Below are positions 25,601 through 37,600 of a stretch of DNA of 64,000 nucleotides, piece after piece. Source of the DNA: Macrostomum hystrix (Eukaryota > Platyhelminthes > Macrostomidae); NCBI GenBank assembly GCA_950097015.1, contig CATNEN010000029.1:6281501-6345500 (forward strand), in the 5' to 3' direction. Numbering within the stretch: position 1 is the first letter of the stretch; each line of letters starts with the position of its first letter. The notes below the pieces were generated by a model. That model was given only the letters and a program-made list of their open reading frames with translations. It did not search any database and was not told the DNA's origin. Both the position numbers and the translations under genes were made by a program.

Positions 25601-28600
25601 CATGGACAGTCCATGAACAACTGGATGAACTGAAGCAAGGCAGAGTTAAGTGTCCTGCTAAAAGACACAAGTTGTTCGATTCGAGTCGTGAATCGAACCC
25701 CCGACCTTCAAGTCGTTAGTCCGACGCTCTAATCCACAAGGCTACAACCACAGATGATAAAATTTGAAGGCCAACAATGGCATCTCACCCCATCTTTCCT
25801 GTTCACCATCCAGTTGTCCCAGCTGCCAGTTAAATCCTTGGCCGTGTCCAGCAGAGAATCTGCAACAATATATTAGTGAGAGCTTTGAGTTGAGCTTTGA
25901 GTTGAGCTTTGAGTTGAGCTCATTCAATTCATGCTGAAATCGATCTAAGCTTTTCGGATACTTAAAAAAAACAGGCTTGAGTAATGAATGTATTGACTAT
26001 AAATATAATAGCAGTCTTGAGTAGTGAAAGACTTGAATATCCTCTCAGCCATCTCAGTTGACTTCCTTCTCAATAGAAAAAAGTCAAACTTCCATTCTCT
26101 GCCTCTCTGCAGGCGGCTCAGGGAATCCAAAACTGCTTTTTTAACGCCTCACTCTTTCTTCTTCCTCTTCTCCCAGTTTGAGCAGGGCTCGGGGGTCACG
26201 GCGGGCTTCCTGGTTAGATGAGTCCTCTGACGGGATAAAATTCCCCATACACTTTCCGCCGGTTTCGGGAAGAGATTGAGCTGGCCGCTGTTCATTTTTT
26301 CTCTGGGAAAATATCCTAATGGATCAAGAAGTAAGATGGAGAGGATAATTTGCTAAAGCAGAACGGGGGGACTTGAGCTCGCATACTCAATTACGTAGCG
26401 GCTTGAGGGATACTTTTCCCACAGACGCGGGGTTAGAACTGTGAAGGAAGCCGAGGCCTAGATGAGGCGCGGGGGAAGCTGGGATGAAGGGCAGCAGGAA
26501 TTGAATACGTACTGCCCCACTCACTGTCTAATAAGTTTCTACCGAGATCTGACCAAGAGAAACGCTGATGCTTTGACAGGCAAACCAGATTTCCAATCAT
26601 GGTTGGTCCTCTATCTCTCTGTCCTCTTTTAAAAAGGCCAAAATTCAATAAGGCGGTCACTGAGATTTTCAACCGGCAATTACTGACAGGGTAGGGTAGG
26701 AAGCTATTATAATAGTGCAGTCTGGCCGCCATTGCTTCCACTCAATCTTAATCTCTGTTCCCGCTACTGGCTATCAGCATGGGAGAAAGATAGGAAACTT
26801 TTTCTTCCCAAAGATTGCTCGATGCGGTGAAAATCATGTGATCCGTAATAATTACTGATTATTAGTTTTGATTTTGGAAATGGACTGCTCAGATGACTTC
26901 CTGTTCGATCCAAGATACAAGATTACTGAGAATGAAACGGGATTCTAGGATTTAAAAGAAGGGTATGCGAGAGTAGGAGAGGAGAGGAGAGGAGAGGAGA
27001 GGAGAGGAGAGGAGAGGAGAGGAGAGGAGAGGAGAGGAGAGGAGAGGAGAGGAGAGGAGAGGAGAGGAGAGGCGAGAAGAGGAGAGGCGAGAAGAGGAGA
27101 GGAGAGGACAGGAGTGGAGAGAAGAGGAGAGGCGAGGAGAGCAGAGGAGAGGCGAGAAGAGGAGAGGAGAGGACAGGAGAGGAGAGGAGAGGAGAGGAGA
27201 GGAGAGGACAGGAGAGGAGAGGAGAGGAGAGGAGAGGAGAGGAGAGGAGAGGAGAGGAGAGGAGAGGAGAGGAGAGGAGAGGAGAGGATAGGAGAGGAGA
27301 GGAGAGGAGAGGAGAGGAGAGGAGAGGAGAGGAGAGGAGAGGAGAGGAGAGGAGAGGAGAGGAGAGGAGAGGAGAGGAGAGGAGAGGAGAGGAGAGGAGA
27401 GGAGAGGAGAGGAGAGGCGAGGAGAGGCGAGGAGAAGAGAGGAGAGGAGACAGGACAGGACAGGACAGGAGAGGACAGGACAGGACGGGAGAGGAGAGGA
27501 CAGGAGGAGATAAGAAGCCGGGGATGGGATAAAGCAGGAGAGAGGGGCACTGAGATTTGAGAACGAGTTGATCAGAAAAAATCTGCCTAGATTAAAATTC
27601 GTAGCTGGAGTTAAATGAGCTCACGGAACGAAGGCTTTGATGACGCATGGATGGTTTGAGAACCCCAGACGATATTAGGCGAGCATTATAGATGCTGTGC
27701 ATGCAGCTGCATAAAACATGAGTCCAAGGACTATGGTGGTGATTTATGCTCACACACACAACTCATCATCTTTCATTGCGACTGTCGCCATAACGTTCGC
27801 GCAAACCAATATTAGCGAGCGCTGGCTTGGAAATTTGAGCCGATAGCGCAAACAGAAGACAAAATCTGGGATCTGCCGATGACTGGCAAATTTTATTATA
27901 GTCGATTTTTTAAATCAAAACTTGACTATGGCAGCAAATGAGAATAATTTTATTCAGTCCTATCATGTTATAAGTTGGACATATTATATGTATCCATTTT
28001 TTCAAATTTCATTCTCTCCCCCGAAGCATCTGTCGCTGATTCTGAGCTTGGCGACAGCTTGTCATTGTCAATTTCTTTTTTTCTTCCCCAATTTCGCGCC
28101 AAGTTCTCTTTTTTGGGGGTGGGAGAAATGCAATTTTCAACGCAGCAGGTACGGCCAAAAATGAAATGGAAGCTTTTAAAAATGGTTGAAGAGAGAAAAA
28201 AGGTTTGACTGCAGCGGTTGCGCAGACCCACCCACACGAACGACACTTGTTGTCTGGCCACTCGAAACCCAAAATGGGAAGATGGTCCTTTATTCCCCAT
28301 TTCCTTCCCCACCATTCCAGGCGATATCGCTAGCACATTGTCTGGCTGGGTGGGCTACCATAGGGCTTGGCAAACAAAGACCTCCCCCTGCACACTCAAG
28401 AGGGTCACGCCTCGGGGATATCATATAAGAATTTGCAGCTCACTTTTTAACCCCGCCTGCTCTCCGTGAAATCCCAACCAAGCGGTTCAACCACCCTGCC
28501 AGTGCCCACTCACTGAAACACATTTTTTAAAAAGCGTTTTTAAGCTTCAGCGCCAGACTGACTGATTGGAGTGACAGAAATATATAGACTGAATGAGAAT

Positions 28601-31600
28601 ATTTATTATATTTATCGTAGATGCTGTATTTGGGCACTGAGTGCAATGCAATATACTGGCTTTTAACCTCACTGATGAACGCAGAGTGATAGAGAAGCTG
28701 AGACTGAGAAGGAGGGGGAGAGAAGGAGAGGGAGAGAGAGAAGGAGAGATGGAGAGAGGGAGTGAAGGAGAGGGAGAGAGGGAGTGAAGGAGAGGGAGAG
28801 AGGGAGTGAAGGAGAGGGAGAGAGGGAGTGAAGGAGAGGGAGAGAGGGAGTGAAGGAGAGGGAGAGAGGGAGTGAAGGAGAGGGAGAGAGGGAGTGGAGG
28901 AGAGGGAGAGAGGGAGTGAAGGAGAGGGAGAGAGGGAGTGAAGGAGAGGGAGAGAGGGAGTGAAGGAGAGGGAGAGAGGGAGTGAAGGAGAGGGAGAGAG
29001 GGAGTGGAGGAGAGGGAGAGAGGGAGTGAAGGAGAGGGAGAGAGGGAGTGAAGGAGAGGGAGAGAGGGAGTGAAGGAGATGGAGAGAGGGAGTGAAGGAG
29101 AGGGAGAGAGGGAGTGAAGGAGAGGGAGAGAGGGAGTGAAGGAGAGGGAGAGAGGGAGTGAAGGAGAGGGAGAGAGGGAGTGAAGGAGATGGAGAGAGGG
29201 AGTGAAGGAGAGGGAGAGAGGGAGTGAAGGAGAGGGAGAGAGGGAGTGAAGGAGAGGGAGAGAGGGAGTGAAGGAGAGGGAGAGAGGGAGTGAAGGAGAG
29301 GGAGAGAGGGAGTGAAGGAGATGGAGAGAGGGAGTGAAGGAGAGGGAGAGAGGGAGTGAAGGAGAGGGAGAGAGGGAGTGAAGGAGAGGGAGAGAGGGAG
29401 AGAAGGAGAGGGAGAGAGGGAGTGAAGGAGAGGGAGAGAGGGAGAGAAGGAGAGGGAGAGAGGGAGAGAAGGAGAGGGAGAGAGGGAGTGAAGGAGAGGG
29501 AGAGAGGGAGTGAAGGAGAGGGAGAGAGGGAGTGAAGGAGAGGGAGAGAGGGAGTGAAGGAGAGGGAGAGAGGGAGTGAAGGAGAGGGAGAGAGGGAGTG
29601 AAGGAGAGGGAGAGAGGGAGTGAAGGAGAGGGAGAGAGGGAGTGAAGGAGAGGGAGAGAGGGAGTGAAGGAGAGGGAGAGAGGGAGTGAAGGAGAGAGGG
29701 AGTGAAGGAGAGGGAGCGAAGGAGAAGGAGAGAGGGAGTGAAGGATAGGGAGAGAAGGCGTGGCAGATGGAGAAGGAGCGGATGATGGAGAGATGGAGTT
29801 TCGAGATTAGGCTTAGAATAATTTTAGAGTGAAATGAAAAGAAAAGTAACAGGCAGTTCCGTATGATTAGTAAATGTCTGATAGTGGACAGATAATATAA
29901 TTTGTCTATTGCTGTGAAGCTATACTGTAAATAAAAGAAAGTTGCCAAGTGGTAGTGGATACAGGAACAGACAGACAGACCAACAGGTCCACTGGTCAAA
30001 TCGCGCAAACCTGAATGAAAAACTGATAAGTGAATCTATAGAAGAAGCATTCAATGTGGAATCATTGCTTCGGCATAAACAATATATTATATATATATTC
30101 AGGGCGAGATTTTTGTGGCGAAATCAGGCATGGAAGTAAAGCGGTTTCCTGTTACCCATTGGTATTATCATATGCGAGATAGCTTTGGATGTCGGGTCTA
30201 AAGGTCTAAAAGCCGGCCATTCCACCGGTTCGAAATATTTCTCATTCTTTGTGCTATTACGTAAGCTGATGTCTTAAAGTTTTGAACGGGACAGCAAAGC
30301 AAATGTCCGCAGTGCTATCTTCGGCAGATAGCGAACAACAGACTAAGGGCCTTTATCTCAGTTTGGTCCAGCAGAATCTTACCGATTTTGACAGACTAAA
30401 ATAATAAAGATACTCTTAATTATGCGCTTTGGTCAGTTTCCGGAATGTGGAATGCGGCTGTTGAATAGCGAAGGTCATGACTGCCGATGACGGAAGCAGC
30501 CAGGCGGAGGGCCATTGTCACTCTTTGTGAAAGTCAGACAAACACAAGGAGAGTCAGAAGGATTTCACAAGAGAGTCAGACAAACACCAGGAGAGTCAGA
30601 AGGATTTCACAAGAGAGTCAGACAAACACCAGGAGAGTCAGAAGGACACCAGGAGAGTCAGAAGGACACCAGGAGAGTCAGACGGACACCAGGAGAGTCA
30701 GAAGGACACCAGGAGAGTCAGACGGACACCAGGAGAGTCAGAAGGACACCAGGAGAGTCAGACGGACACCAGGAGAGTCAGAAGGACACCAGGAGAGTCA
30801 GACGGACACCAGGAGAGTCAGACGGACACCAGGAGAGTCAGAAGGACACCAGGAGAGTCAGAAGGACACCAGGAGAGTCAGAAGGACACCAGGAGAGTCA
30901 GAAGGACACCAGGAGAGTCAGAAGGACACCAGGAGAGTCAGACGGACACCAGGAGAGTCAGAAGGACACCAGGAGAGTCAGAAGGACACCAGGAGAGTCA
31001 GAAGGACACCAGGAGAGTCAGAAGGATTTCACAAGAGAGTCAGACGGACACCAGGAGAGTCAGAAGGACACCAGGAGAGTCAGACGGACACCAGGAGAGT
31101 CAGACGGACACCAGGAGAGTCAGACGGACACCAGGAGAGTCAGACGGACACCAGGAGAGTCAGACGGACACCAGGAGAGTCAGACGGACACCAGGAGAGT
31201 CAGAAGGACACCAGGAGAGTCAGAAGGACACCAGGAGAGTCAGACGGACACCAGGAGAGTCAGACGGACACCAGGAGAGTCAGACAAACACCTTGAGAGT
31301 CAGACAAACACCGGGAGAGTCAGACAAACACCACGAGAGTCAGACAAACACCGTGAGAGTCAGACAAACACCACGAGAGTCAGACAAACACCAGGAGAGT
31401 CAGACAAACACCTTGAGAGTCAGACAAACACCGGGAGAGTCAGAAGGATTTCACAAGAGAGTCAGACAAACACCAGGAGAGTCAGAAGGATTTCACAAGA
31501 GAGTCAGACAAACACAAGAGAGTCAGAAGGACACCAGGAGAGTCAGAAGGACACCAGGAGAGTCAGAAGGACACCAGGAGAGTCAGAAGGACACCAGGAG

Positions 31601-34600
31601 AGTCAGAAGGACACCAGGAGAGTCAGAAGGACACCAGGAGAGTCAGACGGACACCAGGAGAGTCAGAAGGATTTCACAAGAGAGTCAGACGGACACCAGG
31701 AGAGTCAGAAGGACACCAGGAGAGTCAGACGGACACCAGGAGAGTCAGAAGGACACCAGGAGAGTCAGACGGACACCAGGAGAGTCAGACGGACACCAGG
31801 AGAGTCAGAAGGACACCAGGAGAGTCAGAAGGACACCAGGAGAGTCAGAAGGACACCAGGAGAGTCAGACGGACACCAGGAGAGTCAGACGGACACCAGG
31901 AGAGTCAGAAGGACACCAGGAGAGTCAGAAGGACACCAGGAGAGTCAGACGGACACCAGGAGAGTCAGAAGGACACCAGGAGAGTCAGACGGACACCAGG
32001 AGAGTCAGACGGACACCAGGAGAGTCAGAAGGACACCAGGAGAGTCAGAAGGACACCAGGAGAGTCAGAAGGACACCAGGAGAGTCAGAAGGACACCAGG
32101 AGAGTCAGACGGACACCAGGAGAGTCAGACGGACACCAGGAGAGTCAGACGGACACCAGGAGAGTCAGAAGGACACCAGGAGAGTCAGAAGGACACCAGG
32201 AGAGTCAGAAGGACACCAGGAGAGTCAGAAGGATTTCACAAGAGAGTCAGACGGACACCAGGAGAGTCAGAAGGACACCAGGAGAGTCAGACGGACACCA
32301 GGAGAGTCAGACGGACACCAGGAGAGTCAGACGGACACCAGGAGAGTCAGAAGGACACCAGGAGAGTCAGAAGGACACCAGGAGAGTCAGAAGGACACCA
32401 GGAGAGTCAGAAGGATTTCACAAGAGAGTCAGACGGACACCAGGAGAGTCAGAAGGACACCAGGAGAGTCAGACGGACACCAGGAGAGTCAGACGGACAC
32501 CAGGAGAGTCAGACGGACACCAGGAGAGTCAGACGGACACCAGGAGAGTCAGACGGACACCAGGAGAGTCAGACGGACACCAGGAGAGTCAGAAGGACAC
32601 CAGGAGAGTCAGAAGGACACCAGGAGAGTCAGACGGACACCAGGAGAGTCAGACGGACACCAGGAGAGTCAGACAAACACCTTGAGAGTCAGACAAACAC
32701 CGGGAGAGTCAGACAAACACCACGAGAGTCAGACAAACACCGTGAGAGTCAGACAAACACCACGAGAGTCAGACAAACACCAGGAGAGTCAGACAAACAC
32801 CTTGAGAGTCAGACAAACACCGGGAGAGTCAGACAAACACCACGAGAGTCAGACAAACACCGTGAGAGTCAGAAAAACACCACGAGAGTCAGACAGAGTC
32901 AGACTGTCAGGTAAGTGTCAGTTGCAGCTGTTGTAAAATTGGCTCCTCACTGTTACAATCCCCAGAGAACTGCAGTGAGCGGTCTGTTGCAGGTGAGTCA
33001 CAGCTAAGCCAACGCCACACAGGCAACTCGGCAGAAGCAGCTGACTGTAACAATGCGGATCCCATCCCGTCGAGAGCAAACTGAGAAGATGCTTTTTCCT
33101 CTCCTTCTTTCTCTCTATCACTCAGAAGCAGAATTTGGTTCCAGGAAAGTGTTGAGTAGAAGGCATTGTGAACTGGCGTAGACTTTTTTCTTTTCAAGCA
33201 GAAAGCATAATTTCATTCTCCTTAACTTTTTTCTGCCACTCATTTTCATCCCAACCAGAGGGTATAGATAGGCAAGTGTCTGCTAGCTAGAGATGATGCG
33301 CTATTGAGAATAGAACAATTATTCTTTTTGTTAAACTGTTATTTGAATTGTTTTGTGGGTTGAGCAGGATTGCCCCTGTCTCACTGCAACTTATGCAGTA
33401 AAACTTATAATAGCGGACAGGACAGAGGATAGCTGGCTTTCTATTGTAAGTACTTGATTATTAGCCACTTCTTGATCTCTAGCTGGGGTCTCGGGTCTTG
33501 GAGGCGGAGGGATCAATTGAGATAGCTTTTTTGCTCTGTTATTCTAAAACAATTGCACTGGAACTCATATAGCCTGAATAGTTAAAAATACATGTGGTAT
33601 TGTGGTATCTAGGTGGCTTGGGAGGGAACAGAGGGGAGGGGAAGTGATCCCTCAGATCCCCAGATCCTATTCTCAGCAGTGGAGCAAATCTAACAATCCA
33701 GATTAGCTGATTACAATGGGCCAGTTTATTCCCAATCAAATTTAGAGTCTAAATCTTACCTGTTTCAACGGCCAACATTGTTGATATATTGAGCAATAAT
33801 GCAATCGTTATCGGAAATAGAGTAGATGCCATTGGATTAGTCATGATTCTTCGACTCAAATTGTGTTTGTTTTTTAGTAAAACGGCCCTTTTTAGGGCAT
33901 TGTATTGTCGCTTAAAGAAAGTTCAGATAATTTTTCAGTCTGCTTGGCTTTCTGTTCAGGCTAGTCAGCGGACTGACAGAAGGGAATTTCGGATAGCCAG
34001 CAAGACGGCGGCTAATCCTGTTTAATAATTCTTCAACTGGTGACTGGCTGACTGGCTGACTGGCTACTGGTCCGTGAGTATTGTAATAAATAGCTGTTTG
34101 GGCTGAGACCTGGCGCCGCCGCAGCCGCCGCCACTGGTTCTTAAAAGACAGTTTTTTTAGTTTTAGCTCGATCTCATTGGCTGGCGGGCCTGGCCAATAG
34201 GAATCGGGGTTGCACTCTACTCAGGATTTTGAGAGTCTGGGACAATGGAGAAAGCGATGAGGGGCCTAAACTGAGGAATACCGTGATCCGCCTTAGATCC
34301 CAGTCAGGTCCCCTCGTCGGGATTGTGTAATCCCCAGAATACAAGCCACCCTGTTAGCTCTGAAACAAAGCGGTTCAATATTTTTAGTTGCAGGCCATCA
34401 CCAGACCAGAGGCCAAATCTTGCCGTATTTCAGTGGAAATCGAATCGGACAGGCCCCTGAAAGCTGCCGCAGTTGGGGGTCCGGCGGTCAGGGAGGGGAT
34501 GAGATGGAGTGGGCCTAAAGTTTGGGAGCTTGGCAACCGGGAGACGTCAGCTGTTGACAAGGATTATTGAAATGCTGGCCAAGTTTTATTTCCTATACGG

Positions 34601-37600
34601 CCTTGTTTTACAAGATGAATGAATGTTCGACCGGGAAAAAATAAATTAGGCCGACTAAAAGAAGAAGAAAAGTCATTAACCTGGGCCCGCGCAAATCTTA
34701 GCGCAAAGTCAGGCAAGGATTAAAGCAAAGTAGCTTGTTTAGAAAAGTTGGAAACGGCAGGTAAGGCAGTGTAATCCTTCAGTCCAATGCGCATCTCCCC
34801 TGTATTCGCTGCCTCATCATGTTTGCAGACCTGTCAAATAGGTTAAGCTTCTGCTATCGCATTAAATATATGGAGCCTGGGGAAGGTGCAGTCAGTGTTT
34901 GCGCTGTGGCTAAACAGATGTGATGGCTATATAGTGTGGGATGGGATCACAGACTACTAGACAGGTGAGAAACCGGGAGGAGGGTTGTCGCCCTCTGATA
35001 GTCGAGTGGCTAGCGTTTATTCATAGAGCATTAATATTATAGAGACTGCATATGTTTGCCCAATTGCTCATCTGTGCTCACAGTGTGCTCAAAGCCAGAT
35101 CCCACTGTCAAAGCCATCATCAGATAAGAATTGTGACGACAAAAGTTGGCTATAGAATTTTGTTAGATAGAATTATAATTTTTGACATAAAAACACACGA
35201 GTATAAATGCGGGTCTATTAAAAGTCAACTCAACCGGTATGTCTGTCTGGATGCTATAGGGGTGGCACCAAAATTAGGTCGAGTATCCTATCTGACAAAA
35301 ACCAGCCAACGATTTAGACAGAATAGTCGGTCTAGCCAGGCAGAAAGATTTAAACAATAACTGATTCCGATTGGAGCAGCAGCTACTCTACTAGGTTGGC
35401 GAGACTTTTAACTTCTCTGACAGCTTTGCATTGGTTCCGCGGCTCCGCCTCGTCTGATCTCTGAAGCTCTTTGTTCTGTTGTTTCGGTCCACAGATTTCC
35501 TGACTGACGTGGCTGCCTGAGCAATGGGATATGGGCCTTTCAACACCGAACTACTCCTATAGCTTCCTAGCGACATGTTTTTCCATATTTCTTCTTTTCT
35601 TGTTTGTCTATCCGTGCCCTCCACTCTCCACTCTCCACTCTCATGTTTTCTACCGTTTTAATATCCAGATACATTTCTATTCTCTATCATCTTCCCATTT
35701 TCTCCGCATTCTAATCCTTCCAACCATTCTTCCCTTCCCATTGTGATTCCTCCTCCCATTCTGCCCTTTCAAATCTCCTCCCTCTTTTCTTCTCTCCTTC
35801 CCATTCTCACCCTTCTTGACATTCTTCCCTTCCTTTTTATCCCTCTTCCTAGTTTTATCCCTGTTTACATTCTTCCCCTCCCATTCTCATCTCTTCTCTC
35901 CTTCCTATTCTTATCCCCTTCCTATTTTTCCCTTCCTATTCTCACCCCTCTTCCCATTCTCATCTCTCCTCCCATTCTCCCCTTCCTATGTTTATCCTTC
36001 TTCCCATTCTCCCCTTCCTATTCTAACCCCTCTTCAAATTCTCATCCGTCTTCCCAGTCTCTCCCCTCTTCCCATTGTCTGCCAATCTCCTACTCCAACG
36101 GTTCTTAGAAACGGTTCTTAGAAATTCAGATTCATTGTAACTCAGCTTGTGCTTGGCTATACGCTCGTATGTACCTAATAAATTAGAGTTACATTTATTA
36201 CTAAACCGGGCGAAAATATACTTGAGAATTTCTTTTAAAAAGGGAAGTTATTCTAAAGCTAACTAAAAAACCTGCTACAACTAGACATGGCTTTAAAAGT
36301 TCGTGCTTTTTAACCCTAAAAAACTTTTTTATTTAATCTTGATCCTAAAATTGGTGGGTGGCCTTCAATCTAAATTGTACCCAAAATCTATTTTGGTCTA
36401 GTTTACTCGGCTAAATACCAACATAAGGCCCTTAAAATAGATTATTGTCTTGATAAAGCTAGGAATACAACCTAGTATAGTTTTTACTAACTCACTCTAC
36501 CCTTCAGTCTACCAGCCTACTCTACTAGACTCACTACTGTCTGTCTCAATCTACCATTCAGTCTACCAACCTACTCAACTAGACCCACTACTGTCTCAAT
36601 CTACCATTCAGTCTACCAACCTACTCTACTAGACCCACTACTGTCTCAATCTACCATTCAGTCTACCAACCTACTCTACTAGACCCACTACTGTCTCAAT
36701 CTACCATTCAGTCTACCAACCTACTCTACTAGACCCACTACTGTCTCAATCTACCATTCAGTCTACCAGCCTACTCTACTAGACCCACTACTGTCTCAAT
36801 CTACCATTCAGTCTACCAACCTTACTCTACTATACCCACTACTGTCTCAATCTACCATTCAGTCTACCAACCTACTCTACTAGACCCACTACTGTCTCAA
36901 TCCACCATTCAGTCTACCAACCTACTCTACTAGACCCTCGTCTAATTCACTCTACCAGCTGAAATCATACTTGCACTCTACAAACTATATTGTGTCGAGA
37001 ATACCTTAGATTTTCTATCATACTTTATCTACCTTTATCACGAAAAATTATACATTTTTATAGGCAATTTCAAGTGCTCTCTGTCGTTTTAGAATGCTGG
37101 CGAGCAAACAGGCGCCCCCCACTATGCAAACTCCTTTTTTATGCTCCCGCTCAGGCTAAATTAGAGGAAAAATACCCATTTTTCCTTACCTAACCACCGC
37201 CGGCTCTCACACCATTCTCCCCGACCCTTTATAATTCTTACTGATGCTCGTTATCGTGAAGTGGAAAGAGACCAGGCCTAAGACCGATTTAGGGCGATTG
37301 GAGTGAGTTAAAGAAGCTATGCTCCGACTTGGGATTTGGGAGTTAGGGATGGGTGGAGGTGGGGCAAATCCCCAGTTTCGTTGCCTAAATCGGTTGACTA
37401 GCTCCCGCATCACCCCAGCCCCACAAATCCCACACACTCTCTTAATCTTCCCCACTCAGTGAGTCATCAGCCAATTCAACTAAAACCCAAGTAAATTCAA
37501 CTGGATATAAAAGACAGACTTGTTCTTCACTATCGGTGCGTTAGAGACGGCTCCGCTCATCGCTAGGTCGAGAGTTCGAGTCTGCAACTCAGCGCAATAG

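Noticed and set aside
28527-30008. 493-codon serine/proline/leucine-rich frame on the minus strand
   Set aside because: Shadow of the 22-bp polypurine array inside Eph intron 1.
30487-32936. Plus-strand frames of 269, 547 and 799 codons, arginine/glutamate-rich
   Set aside because: Shadow of the 20-bp array; three overlapping frames of equal quality argue against coding.
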